A DNA stretch of 64,000 nt from Clostridium sp. CAG:768 (GTDB lineage: Bacteria; Cyanobacteriota; Vampirovibrionia; Gastranaerophilales; Gastranaerophilaceae), in the NCBI GenBank assembly GCA_000437435.1, contig FR899629.1, positions 224,137-288,136 of the forward strand, read 5' to 3'. A model generated the notes under the pieces. That model saw nothing but the letters and a program-made list of their open reading frames with translations. It was not told the DNA's origin and did no database searches. A program made the translations under genes and the position numbers. Every line of letters begins with the position of its first letter. The stretch's first letter is position 1. Shown here piece by piece: positions 43,082 through 51,245 of this stretch.

Positions 43082-43721
43082 ATAATAAATCTATAACATC
43101 TTTTGGGGTTATGTTTGAATTTATTTCTTTTATAGAAATTATTGAGGAAATATCGACTTCTTCTTTAAATATTTTTTCCAATAATTCTTTATCATAATCA
43201 TAGAGAATTGAGCCGTGTTGGAGGATATAACCTTCTTTTCTAAATTGAGCAGAACCAATTAATTTTCTATTTTTGTAGCATAAATCAGCACCTGTCGATA
43301 CTAACATACAATAATCCTTATGACCATTAACTTTTTTAGTACCGCCAAAATCCAATTCTATATCTAATTTTTTAAATGCAGCAATCAAAATTTTGGAAAT
43401 TTCTTTATATGAATTTACAACATTTTCTCCATTTTCTAAAAATGATGCAGGACAAATATAACTGTATGTAATTTCATTATCATGCAATAATGCACGACCG
43501 CCTGTAAGACGTCTTACATAATCAATATTATTTTGTTTTAGAAAATCCAAGTCTAAAAAATCACTTTTTTGATTTCGCCCTAAAGACACACAAGCTGGAG
43601 ACCAACCATAAAGTCTGAATATTGGTTCTTTCAATTGATTTTTTATGGCATATTCAAGCAAATCACTGTCAATTTGCATATTTTCTTGCCCTGTTTTTAC
43701 TTCAAAAGGAATAAATCTCAT
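43065..43721 (-). CDS. lipoate-protein ligase A / LipM-type octanoyltransferase
   Basis: The 218-residue protein belongs to the BPL/LplA/LipB fold. It has RRLTGGRALLHDNEITYSY, and the region DYCMLVS...NRKLIGSAQFRKEGYILQHGSILYD, where the cysteine matches the catalytic cysteine of LipM octanoyltransferases. LipM would move octanoate from acyl carrier protein to a lipoyl domain, which LipA (56559-57401) then sulfurates. A ligase role with free lipoate cannot be excluded. It starts one base after the exported gene upstream ends. Its 3' end overlaps the convergent fusion gene by 17 bases. Confidence 0.82.
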   Translation of the reverse strand: MRFIPFEVKTGQENMQIDSDLLEYAIKNQLKEPIFRLYGWSPACVSLGRNQKSDFLDLDFLKQNNIDYVRRLTGGRALLHDNEITYSYICPASFLENGENVVNSYKEISKILIAAFKKLDIELDFGGTKKVNGHKDYCMLVSTGADLCYKNRKLIGSAQFRKEGYILQHGSILYDYDKELLEKIFKEEVDISSIISIKEINSNITPKDVIDLLSMCIL

Positions 43722-43722
43722 T

Positions 43723-44616
43723 TTACGATTTATCCTTCTCGCGTTTTTTCAAGTCTTCTTCAAACTGAGCAAAGACTTCATTTCCTACAAATTGCTCCAA
43801 TGCAGCTCTTTTAGCATAAAAATCCGACTTTGCTTTCATTTGATTATCAAGAGCGGTTCTATAATATGCATCGGTAATCAAAATAACCTCTTTAGGCATA
43901 TTTTGAGAAAGTTCATAATTACGTTTTCTGTCAGCTGTAATTGTTTCAATCAACTTTAATTTTTTACGGGCAGTCATATAATTATAATAAAGGTCAACTG
44001 TTTTTTGCTGTAAATCTTCTATTTTTCTGACAAGAATAATCATATCAGCATCTGTCACTTTAGTATATTTATAGTTAAGAGCTTTAGTATCCTGTGACAT
44101 AATACCTAATACGTTACCGCCAATAATTGAACTTGTAGCTAAAATAGGGCTTCCCATACTTGCACCAACTAATGTAGACATACTTGCGATAGTTGAAAGA
44201 ACTTTTTTTACTGATTTTTCATCAGGTTTATCCTCATCAGGATTTGCAAGTTTGTATAATGCAAAGTTTATTGTATCACTTTGAGATGCTGCACCTTGCC
44301 ATAATACTGATAAATCACCTACCATATCTTCTTGGTCTAGTTCTAAATCAGCAGCGACTTCACGTGAAATCTGTTTGATACTCAAATCAGCGAATGTCAA
44401 ATCAGTAGAATCAAATTGTTCAGCATCTTTTTTTACATACTCTTGATGAACTTTATCCTCTTTAGCTTTTGCTTCCATATATTCTTTTTCAGGATCTTCA
44501 GAAAGACCTGTACGATAAGCAGGAGGTTTCGGAACTTTTATATCCTCATAAGAAATTGCAAAAGTCGGGAGCATCAAATTTAAAATGAAAGCAGTTATTA
44601 AAAATCTTTTCATCAT
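43723..44616 (-). CDS. exported helical protein, paralogue of the next gene upstream
   Basis: A signal peptide (MMKRFLITAFILNLMLPTFA) precedes about 277 residues of mostly helical sequence. It shares with its upstream neighbour the core pattern LWQGAASQSDTINFALYKLANP, a following Ser/Gly/Ala-rich hydrophobic stretch (ASMSTLVGASMGSPILATSS), and a helical pair around LQQKTVDLYYNYMTARKKL that resembles the coiled coil of TolC-like or adaptor proteins. The function is unknown; a periplasmic scaffold is a guess. Its start overlaps the neighbour's stop by four bases, so both are translated together. Confidence 0.6.
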   Translation of the reverse strand: MMKRFLITAFILNLMLPTFAISYEDIKVPKPPAYRTGLSEDPEKEYMEAKAKEDKVHQEYVKKDAEQFDSTDLTFADLSIKQISREVAADLELDQEDMVGDLSVLWQGAASQSDTINFALYKLANPDEDKPDEKSVKKVLSTIASMSTLVGASMGSPILATSSIIGGNVLGIMSQDTKALNYKYTKVTDADMIILVRKIEDLQQKTVDLYYNYMTARKKLKLIETITADRKRNYELSQNMPKEVILITDAYYRTALDNQMKAKSDFYAKRAALEQFVGNEVFAQFEEDLKKREKDKS

Positions 44617-45425
44617 TTACCCACCGCCTTTTCACCTACCAAAGTAGAATTGTAATTAAATTGATACAAATTAAGCTTATCAACAACTTTTTTACCTGCA
44701 AGGCGCTGCAATTCCAAATGATATTTTTTAGCGTTTTCCATATAATAAAATTCTTCAACCCTCATATTGTCATATAAAGCAGAAGAAATTGTAATTTCCA
44801 TCAAATCTTCTTCATCTAAGGCTTTTGCATAATTTTTATTATACAAAAGAAGTCTTTGTCTTGTTTCTTTCAACTGAGATAGAGAACTTTTGTAATTATA
44901 ATATGCAGTAATAATTTTGTCCTGCAAACTCTCAACTAATCCTGCGAGTTCAATTAATTCAGTATCTGTCAAAGGAATTTCAGTTGGCATATTTTTGCGG
45001 TTAATCAAATTTTGAGCCAGACGACCTGCAGCAAAAGCTGATGACTGTGTAAAATAATCAGCCCCGATTAATGAAGGAGCTAAAGAAGCACCAGCAACTA
45101 CTGCTGATAAAGTTTTTGCCATCAATGATGAATGAATTCTTCTTTGACTTTCAGGGGTAGCTAATTTTTTTAATGCAAACCCGATTACCTGATTATTTTC
45201 AACAGTACCTTTCCAAAGATTTTCAATATCTTCTAAATCTTTTTCTTTTTGTCTGTTTACCAATTCCTGCAAAATTTGCTCATCATTTACGACCAAAGAT
45301 TGCTTAGCTTTAATATCAGTTTTAGGAAGCTGAATTTTCTGAGCTTCAACTTTCTCAAGAGATACCTCATCTGCCCAAGCAGGAATTCCAACCAAAATTA
45401 AAAGCCATACCAAATACTTTTTCAT
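44613..45425 (-). CDS. exported helical protein, paralogue of the following gene
   Basis: I start at MKKYLVWLLILVG (45425), which gives a proper signal peptide ending AWA; the longer frame adds 12 unlikely residues. The mature protein shares with the next gene LWKGTVENNQVIGFALKKLATP, a hydrophobic AKTLSAVVAGASLAPSLIG, and LQDKIITAYYNYKSSLSQL. The two are tandem duplicates that have diverged strongly. A TATAAA box ends six bases before the ATG, so the pair is probably read from a leaderless message. Confidence 0.6.
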   Translation of the reverse strand: MKKYLVWLLILVGIPAWADEVSLEKVEAQKIQLPKTDIKAKQSLVVNDEQILQELVNRQKEKDLEDIENLWKGTVENNQVIGFALKKLATPESQRRIHSSLMAKTLSAVVAGASLAPSLIGADYFTQSSAFAAGRLAQNLINRKNMPTEIPLTDTELIELAGLVESLQDKIITAYYNYKSSLSQLKETRQRLLLYNKNYAKALDEEDLMEITISSALYDNMRVEEFYYMENAKKYHLELQRLAGKKVVDKLNLYQFNYNSTLVGEKAVGK

Positions 45426-45431
45426 AACAAT

Positions 45432-45437
45432 TTTATA
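45432..45437 (-). promoter_or_regulatory. -10 box of the exported paralogue pair (leaderless)
   Basis: TATAAA on the minus strand is followed by exactly six bases (ATTGTT) and the ATG at 45425. Confidence 0.45.
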
Positions 45438-45543
45438 GCACAAGAAAAATAATAAATCCAATGATTGATAAAGTATACATCAAATGGTCGTTCTTCAACT
45501 TCAAAAAAATCACTATCATAAATAATGAAAGAGGTTACAAAAA

Positions 45544-46278
45544 GTGAGTTCAAACACAAAAATATATAATAACACAGCCGAAAATAACAGCTTTTACCAA
45601 AAAGCGACAGCACTACGTTTGGAAAACATGTTCAAAGAAGCAGTATCAAATTATTTGAATGCAATACTAATCGACAGAAACAACGCAGAAAGCTACTATG
45701 GACTTGGCGTATGCTATAAACATTTAAAACAATATTCAAAAGCAATCAAATACTTAAATACAGCTGCAGAATTAAAAGATGACAGCTACGAAACTTTTTA
45801 CGAACTCGGAATTTGCCACCTTTTAGAAGGAATTCCATGCGGAGCAATCAAAAACTTTGTACGAGCAATCCAAATAAACCCCGATAACCCTGATGCAATA
45901 TTGCAACTTGGAATAGCGCATGAATTATGCGAAGAATACGATTTGGCTCTAATGATTTACCAAAAATTAATAGAAAATTCTCCTGGATTTTTAAAAGCAT
46001 ACGAGCATAAATCAACTCTTTTAATGAAACTTGATAAATATGATGAAGCCTCAGAAGTTTTGCATAAATTAATTAAACTAAATCCTGATTACTACAAAGC
46101 ATACGCAGGAATAGGAGTATGTTTTGATAAACTCGGAAAAACAAATTACGCTCAAAGATATTACAGAAAATTTTTATCCAAAAAACCTTTTGCCCAAAAC
46201 GCAGAATTTATCAAAAATAGATTAGACAAACTTAAAATTGAAAAAAGATTAAATAATCATCTAAAAATTTGCAAATAA
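45544..46278 (+). CDS. tetratricopeptide repeat protein
   Basis: About six TPR units fill this 244-residue protein, for example YYGLGVCYKHLKQYSKAIKYLNTA, FYELGICHLLEG and AYAGIGVCFDKLGKTNYAQRYY. TPR arrays form a superhelix that binds partner proteins. It has no signal peptide and no other domain, so it is probably a cytoplasmic adaptor. The start is GTG at 45544, with GAGG 9 bases upstream. It is divergent from the exported paralogue pair, and no specific partner can be named. Confidence 0.85.
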   Translation: MSSNTKIYNNTAENNSFYQKATALRLENMFKEAVSNYLNAILIDRNNAESYYGLGVCYKHLKQYSKAIKYLNTAAELKDDSYETFYELGICHLLEGIPCGAIKNFVRAIQINPDNPDAILQLGIAHELCEEYDLALMIYQKLIENSPGFLKAYEHKSTLLMKLDKYDEASEVLHKLIKLNPDYYKAYAGIGVCFDKLGKTNYAQRYYRKFLSKKPFAQNAEFIKNRLDKLKIEKRLNNHLKICK

Positions 46279-46408
46279 AAACAGATAATTTTTATTGTTA
46301 AAATTTTCATATTTTTCCACACATAAAGAAATATCTTTTGTTGTAGATAAAAATTTTTCATGATAGCATAAATCGTGTAATGTATTAATATGAAAAAGAG
46401 GTAAATAT

Positions 46409-47068
46409 ATGCAAGCGCGCAGAGCAGCAAGAGAATTAGCATTTATACTATTTTCTCAATTTGATAAAAAAATTACAAACTATTCAAAAGAAGACCTGCA
46501 AGATATTATCTTGAAATCAGTAAGAATATTAACAAGCAGTGCAAGTGATGAACTAAGAACAGCTCTAGGCTCATTAGTTGCAATGAGAGATCAAATCGAA
46601 AACTACGAAGCTGATTCAGAAATAAATCTTAATCGTCCGATAGGAGTTGCAAACATTCCTGTACCACTACCTATGACATCTGATATGACAGGCAGAATTA
46701 ACGAAATGATTGACATTGCGGAAAAAGCTGCATTAGCTATCGAAATTGCAGAATTTACAACACTTGATGCTCAAAATGATGTAAAAAATTATGCAATAGA
46801 TATCGCAGAATACTTCCAAAGAAATCATAAAGAAATTGACGATATTATCCAAAAATATGCAAAAAATTGGGACTTAGGACGTCTTGTAAAAATGGACAAA
46901 GATATCCTAAGAATTGCAATTGTTGAATTACTTTATATGAAAGATGCTCCAATGAAAGTTGTTGTAGATGAAGCTCTTGAATTAGCTAAAAAATACTCAA
47001 CAGATGACAGTGCATCGTTCATTAACGGTATTTTAGCAAAAGTAATCGTTGATTATGGTATCAACTAA
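46409..47068 (+). CDS. nusB: transcription antitermination factor NusB, long form
   Basis: NusB binds boxA RNA with NusE and supports rRNA transcription. The N-terminal ARRAARELAFILFSQFD and the C-terminal NWDLGRLVKMDKDILRIAIVELLYM plus VVVDEALELAKKYSTDDSASFINGIL are diagnostic. At 219 residues it is about 70 longer than E. coli NusB, with an extra segment at about 45-125 (NLNRPIGVANIPVPLP and helices), as in cyanobacterial NusB. An AAGAGGT site precedes the ATG. A strong terminator follows. Confidence 0.92.
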   Translation: MQARRAARELAFILFSQFDKKITNYSKEDLQDIILKSVRILTSSASDELRTALGSLVAMRDQIENYEADSEINLNRPIGVANIPVPLPMTSDMTGRINEMIDIAEKAALAIEIAEFTTLDAQNDVKNYAIDIAEYFQRNHKEIDDIIQKYAKNWDLGRLVKMDKDILRIAIVELLYMKDAPMKVVVDEALELAKKYSTDDSASFINGILAKVIVDYGIN

Positions 47069-47090
47069 ATATCAAGAAATTTAATACAAA

Positions 47091-47126
47091 AAATAACCTT
47101 TTCATTTAAGAAAAGGTTATTTTTTT
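47091..47126. terminator. bidirectional terminator after nusB
   Basis: A 13-base perfect stem AAATAACCTTTTC / GAAAAGGTTATTT with a 6-base loop is followed by T. It also touches the stop codon of the convergent small HTH gene and can serve it. Confidence 0.85.
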
Positions 47127-47343
47127 ATTTCTCTTTCTTTTCTTGAATTACTAACTCATACCCAAGATAATCAAGAATTTCTTGAACGGTCTCAAAACGA
47201 ACTCTTTTCTTATTTAATTGAACAGATAGAGCACTTGAACAAGGAATATTTAAGCCTTTATCCTTGAGAATTTTTATAATTTTTCTCATTGATAAACCTT
47301 TTTTCAATAAGCATATTCCGATTTCTTCTTTAATATTAAGCAT
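47125..47343 (-). CDS. small helix-turn-helix protein
   Basis: The 72-residue protein looks like a compact XRE/Cro-type DNA-binding domain: GLSMRKIIKILKDKG is a plausible first helix pair, SSALSVQLNKKRVRFETVQEILDYLGYEL the recognition and closing helices. The ending pattern is common in XRE domains. It is divergent from the 61-residue gene at 47442 and could regulate the promoter between them. There is no ribosome-binding site; TAAACT ends six bases before the ATG, a possible leaderless start. Confidence 0.6.
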   Translation of the reverse strand: MLNIKEEIGICLLKKGLSMRKIIKILKDKGLNIPCSSALSVQLNKKRVRFETVQEILDYLGYELVIQEKKEK

Positions 47344-47372
47344 AACAGTAGTTTAACTTACCAAAGAAATTA

Positions 47373-47401
47373 TTGACAAATATATAAACCAGTGTTATGT
47401 T
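47373..47401 (+). promoter_or_regulatory. sigma-70-type promoter upstream of the 61-residue gene
   Basis: TTGACA (47373-47378) and TATGTT (47396-47401) are 17 bases apart. It drives rightward and lies between the small HTH gene and the 61-residue gene. Confidence 0.55.
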
Positions 47402-47441
47402 AAAAATAACAATGTTCGCTTATAAATAACAAAGATTAAGA

Positions 47442-47627
47442 ATGAATAACAATATTAATATAGACGAAACAGAAGATATAATTCTGCCAAACAGCTGGTG
47501 GGGCGAGATTATTTATGTATTTTTCTGCATTAAAGACATTATTAAACAACGAGAAAATAGACGAAGAAAATTTTCAAATCTTAGCAGACAAATAAAAATA
47601 CATCGAAGATGGATGAAAATTAAATAA
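47442..47627 (+). CDS. 61-residue basic protein of unknown function
   Basis: A consensus-like promoter lies 40 bases upstream, which favours a real gene. The peptide has an acidic start (NIDETEDIILPN), a hydrophobic aromatic middle (SWWGEIIYVFFCIKDII) and a strongly basic end (RENRRRKF and KIHRRWMKIK). It could be a peripheral membrane or nucleic-acid-binding peptide. No ribosome-binding site is obvious. It stops 20 bases before ftsY, and the ftsY -10 box lies in this gap. Confidence 0.4.
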   Translation: MNNNINIDETEDIILPNSWWGEIIYVFFCIKDIIKQRENRRRKFSNLSRQIKIHRRWMKIK

Positions 47628-47635
47628 TTTCATGT

Positions 47636-47641
47636 TATCAT
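47636..47641 (+). promoter_or_regulatory. -10 box of ftsY (leaderless)
   Basis: TATCAT is followed by exactly six bases (CTGCGT) and the ftsY ATG, with no ribosome-binding site. Confidence 0.4.
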
Positions 47642-47647
47642 CTGCGT

Positions 47648-48559
47648 ATGTTCGGATTTTTTAAAGATAAATTTAATAACCTTAAAGAAACTGTCTCTAA
47701 TACAGCTCAAGCTCTTGTAAATAATGTTGTAAATTCAGTAGAACACGAAGAAGAATTTTCGGAATTTGTACTTGATGATATGGAAGATATGCTGATAAGT
47801 GCTGATTTAGGTGTCAGCTACGCATCAGAACTTGTTGACAAATTAAGAAATCAAAGCAAAATCAAACCATCTGATGTTAAAAATTATCTTAAAGAAGAAT
47901 TTTTAAAAGTTCTAAAATCTGCAGGTGATAACACTATTGAATTCAAAGACGGACTAAACATCTACTTTATTACAGGAGTAAATGGAGCTGGCAAAACAAC
48001 TTTAATTGGAAAACTTGCATACAAATTCAAAAACGAAGGCAAACGAGTACTTATCGCAGCTGGTGACACATTTCGAGCTGCTGCAGAAGAACAATTGGAC
48101 ATTTGGTCTAAAAGAGCTGGTGCATCAATTGTAAGACGAGATAAAGCAGATCCCGCATCTGTTGTATATGAAGCGATTGAAAAAGCTCAAAAAGAAAATT
48201 TTGACGTAATCCTAGTTGATACCGCAGGACGCTTACAAAACAAATTCAACTTGATGGAAGAATTAAAAAAGATTAAATCCGTAATCGATAAAAAAGCACC
48301 TGAAGCACTTCGCGAATGCATACTTGTACTTGATGCAAATACAGGTCAAAACGGATTGCAACAGGCAAAAGTATTTACAGAAGCTGTAAATGTAACATCA
48401 GTTGCACTTACAAAACTTGACGGTTCTGCAAAAGGTGCAATCGTGCTTGCGATAGCAAAAGAATTAAAACTTCCCGTTAAATTAATCGGGGTAGGCGAAA
48501 AAATGGAAGATTTAAAAACATTTAATAATGAAGAATTTATCGAGGCTTTATTTGAATAA
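47648..48559 (+). CDS. ftsY: signal recognition particle receptor FtsY
   Basis: FtsY is the membrane-associated GTPase that receives ribosomes carrying SRP. The four SRP-GTPase motifs are clear: GVNGAGKTTLIGKLA (G1), AAGDTFRAAAEEQL, VDTAGRLQNKFNL (G3) and TKLDGSAKGAIVLAIA (G4), with GVGEKMEDLKTFN at the end. At 303 residues it has only the short NG core without the long acidic N-terminal region of E. coli FtsY. The peptidase gene overlaps its end by eight bases. Confidence 0.95.
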   Translation: MFGFFKDKFNNLKETVSNTAQALVNNVVNSVEHEEEFSEFVLDDMEDMLISADLGVSYASELVDKLRNQSKIKPSDVKNYLKEEFLKVLKSAGDNTIEFKDGLNIYFITGVNGAGKTTLIGKLAYKFKNEGKRVLIAAGDTFRAAAEEQLDIWSKRAGASIVRRDKADPASVVYEAIEKAQKENFDVILVDTAGRLQNKFNLMEELKKIKSVIDKKAPEALRECILVLDANTGQNGLQQAKVFTEAVNVTSVALTKLDGSAKGAIVLAIAKELKLPVKLIGVGEKMEDLKTFNNEEFIEALFE

Positions 48560-49190
48560 ACTAAAATCTGCAAAAACAAAATTAGGAAATACAATAGAAT
48601 TAATTGGCGATAAAAACGCTAAAACTCTTATCATTGGGGTATTTCATGGCGATGAACCTCAAGGGGAATTTTTGATTAATGAATACTTAAAAAAACACTC
48701 TCCAAAAAATCTATTATTCATACCATGCCTGAATCCTGACGGTATGCAAATGAATAAAAGAACAAACTCAAACGGAGTTGATTTAAACAGAAATTTCCCG
48801 ACAAAAAACTGGGGGAAAAATGAAGGCGAAAACGCTACCTGTAATGACGCAAACACAGACTACTACGGGGGAAAGAGTGCTGGAAGCGAGATTGAAACAC
48901 AGTTTCTTATAGATACTATTGAAGAATTTAAGCCAAAATTAATCATTACACTCCACGCTCCATACAAAGTAGTAAACTATGACGGACCTGCAAAAGATAT
49001 TGCTGAAAAAATTTCACAAATTATAAACTACCCGGTAGAAGCAAGCATAGGCTATCCAACACCAGGCAGTTTCGGGACTTATGCCGGAATAGAAAGACAA
49101 ATTCCGACAATTACGCTTGAACTTGATGAAATCTGCCCTGTTGAAGATTTAATTGAACCAGTACATAAAATATTTGATTTATCTTTGTAA
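48552..49190 (+). CDS. M14-family zinc carboxypeptidase
   Basis: I start at the TTG at 48552, six bases after GAGG; an in-frame ATG at 48528 has no such site. The zinc motif HxxE is at His32-Glu35 in GVFHGDEPQGE, with the substrate arginine in NGVDLNRNFP, the third zinc histidine in ITLHAP and the catalytic glutamate in ITLELDE. At about 212 residues it is a minimal domain, similar in size to murein peptide amidase MpaA, so it may trim recycled peptidoglycan peptides. It has no signal peptide and is coupled to ftsY. Confidence 0.88.
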   Translation: MNKLKSAKTKLGNTIELIGDKNAKTLIIGVFHGDEPQGEFLINEYLKKHSPKNLLFIPCLNPDGMQMNKRTNSNGVDLNRNFPTKNWGKNEGENATCNDANTDYYGGKSAGSEIETQFLIDTIEEFKPKLIITLHAPYKVVNYDGPAKDIAEKISQIINYPVEASIGYPTPGSFGTYAGIERQIPTITLELDEICPVEDLIEPVHKIFDLSL

Positions 49191-49278
49191 CAAATTATTA
49201 ACATGTCCGCAATTTAATATATAAAAAATACTTAATAAGTATATACGAAGTGTACAATAAAATACGGAGATACTTATT

Positions 49279-49773
49279 ATGGTCAAAATTAATGCCACAC
49301 AAGGAGTAGAATTTAGTGCTCCTACACAAAGTACTAGTGCCAGTGAAGCTAACAATATCAATATCAGCTTCAGCTATTCTGACAATACAGAAGATATTGT
49401 TAATCAAGCTAATACTGCCAAAAGCGTAAAAAACACTCTAAGAGGAAACAAGAAAAATATTGAATTGCATGAACCTTGGATTGGCTCTGATTACATTATA
49501 TTTAAAGGTAATGGCAAAATGACATATGGAGATTTAAGACAAAATCTAGGTATTCCACCAAAAGTTTTGAGCGAAACAAACGGAAAAAGATTAACAGATA
49601 ATCAAATTGTTAAAGAAACCAAAATTTACTTAGACGATATAGGCTGGTATGAAACAACTCCAATGTCAGCAGCTGAAGCAAGTGATATCAGGGCTCAAAG
49701 AAGATACGGAAATAATTATGCCGGATATTCTAAAGCAATATCAAATAAAGAAATTATTAAACAACTAAAATAA
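49279..49773 (+). CDS. small protein with a LysM-like domain
   Basis: The 164-residue protein has a Ser/Thr/Asn-rich start without a classical signal peptide. The middle (about 75-115) reads MTYGDLRQNLGIPPKVLSETNGKRL...DNQIVKETKIYL, which matches the LysM pattern of a start strand, a helix ending in an Asn-Gly turn, and a final I-Y-L strand. LysM binds peptidoglycan or chitin-like sugars. The C-terminal 40 residues are Ala/Arg/Tyr-rich. CGGAG lies 9-10 bases before the ATG, and a terminator follows. Confidence 0.6.
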   Translation: MVKINATQGVEFSAPTQSTSASEANNINISFSYSDNTEDIVNQANTAKSVKNTLRGNKKNIELHEPWIGSDYIIFKGNGKMTYGDLRQNLGIPPKVLSETNGKRLTDNQIVKETKIYLDDIGWYETTPMSAAEASDIRAQRRYGNNYAGYSKAISNKEIIKQLK

Positions 49774-49786
49774 AAATATAATAAAT

Positions 49787-49816
49787 AAAAAGCTCCTTTT
49801 AAAAAGGAGCTTTTTT
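49787..49816 (+). terminator. Rho-independent terminator
   Basis: The stem AAAAGCTCC / GGAGCTTTT (extended by A-T pairs) is followed by T. It ends the LysM-like gene transcript about 55 bases before the cysS start. Confidence 0.85.
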
Positions 49817-49871
49817 AATGCAAAAAATTATTGTTTGTAATAGAATATGTATAAAAAGAGGGATTTTTTAT

Positions 49872-51245
49872 ATGAAATTACATAATTCTTATTCAAACAA
49901 AGTTGAAGATTTTACACCGATTGAAGGAAACAAAGTAAAAATGTATGTATGCGGACCTACAGTATACGATTTTGCACACTTAGGTCACGCAAGATGTTAT
50001 ATTACTTGGGATGTTTTATACAGATATTTAAAATTCAAAGGATATGATGTTACATATTGCAGAAATGTAACAGATGTTGATGACAAAATCTTGAAAAAAG
50101 CAGAAAAAGAGGGAAAAACACCAGAAGAAGTTTCTCAATATTGGTATAAACAATTTGCAAACTCTATGAAAGCATTAAACACTCTTAAACCTGATATTGA
50201 GCCATTTGCAACCAAAACATTAGGTGAAATGATTTCAATAGTAAAAGATTTAATCAACAAAGGCTTTGCATACGAAGCTGACGGAGATGTATATTTCAGA
50301 GTAAAAAAATTCCCTCAATACGGCTATCTTTCAAAACAGCCTATTGACCAATTAGAAAGCGGAGCAAGAATTGAAATTGGAGAACATAAAGAAGATCCGC
50401 TTGATTTTGCATTATGGAAAAAAGATGAAAAATTCGGATACAAATCACCTTGGGGTGTAGGCAGACCAGGCTGGCACATTGAATGTTCAGCTATGAGCAG
50501 AAAATATTTAGGTAAAACAATTGATATTCACGCAGGCGGAGCGGATTTAATATTTCCACATCATGAAAATGAAATTGCACAATCTGAATGTGCTAACGGA
50601 TGCAAATTCGTAAATTACTGGCTTCACAACGGATTTGTTACAATAAACAAAGAAAAAATGTCGAAATCTTTAGGCAATTTCCTTACAATTGATGAATTAT
50701 TGAAAAAATATGATTCAAACACAATAAGATTTTTCATTCTTACAAACCATTACAGAATGCCAGTTGAATTCTCTGATGAAGCACTTTCATCTGCTCAAGC
50801 AGGCGTAAAAAGAATGTTAAATGCAAAAAGAACTAAAGTAAATGAAGACTTAGATATTACAAAAACTGACGAATACAAAGCATTCACAGAAGCGATGGAC
50901 GATGATTTGAATACATCTAAAGCTCTTGCTGTACTTTTTGAATTAACAAACAAAGCTAACAAAGATGATAAAGATGCATTCACAATTCTGTATAAACTAG
51001 CAACCGTACTAGGTTTCACATTTGAAAAACCAACTCTTACAGAAGAAGAATTAAAAAATGCAGTAAAACATGTATCAGAAAAACTAGGAAAAGATTTTAA
51101 CTCAATGGACGAATTAATAGCATATAGAAAAGAAGCTCGTGATGCAAAAAATTGGGACATTGCAGATAAAATAAGAATTGCATTAGATGAAGTCAATATC
51201 ATATTGAAAGATTCGAAAGAAGGAACTACATGGGAAGTAAAATAA
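49872..51245 (+). CDS. cysS: cysteinyl-tRNA synthetase
   Basis: CysRS charges tRNA-Cys. The class I motifs are present: CGPTVYDFAHLGHARCYITWD (HIGH as LGHA) and KEKMSKSLGN (KMSKS), with zinc ligands around GWHIECSAMSRKYLG and HHENEIAQSE. I start at MKLHNSYSNKVEDF (49872), 8 bases after AGAGGGA, giving 457 residues; a longer frame begins inside the terminator. It overlaps the SpoIID-like gene by 16 bases and heads a run of four coupled genes. Confidence 0.95.
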   Translation: MKLHNSYSNKVEDFTPIEGNKVKMYVCGPTVYDFAHLGHARCYITWDVLYRYLKFKGYDVTYCRNVTDVDDKILKKAEKEGKTPEEVSQYWYKQFANSMKALNTLKPDIEPFATKTLGEMISIVKDLINKGFAYEADGDVYFRVKKFPQYGYLSKQPIDQLESGARIEIGEHKEDPLDFALWKKDEKFGYKSPWGVGRPGWHIECSAMSRKYLGKTIDIHAGGADLIFPHHENEIAQSECANGCKFVNYWLHNGFVTINKEKMSKSLGNFLTIDELLKKYDSNTIRFFILTNHYRMPVEFSDEALSSAQAGVKRMLNAKRTKVNEDLDITKTDEYKAFTEAMDDDLNTSKALAVLFELTNKANKDDKDAFTILYKLATVLGFTFEKPTLTEEELKNAVKHVSEKLGKDFNSMDELIAYRKEARDAKNWDIADKIRIALDEVNIILKDSKEGTTWEVK

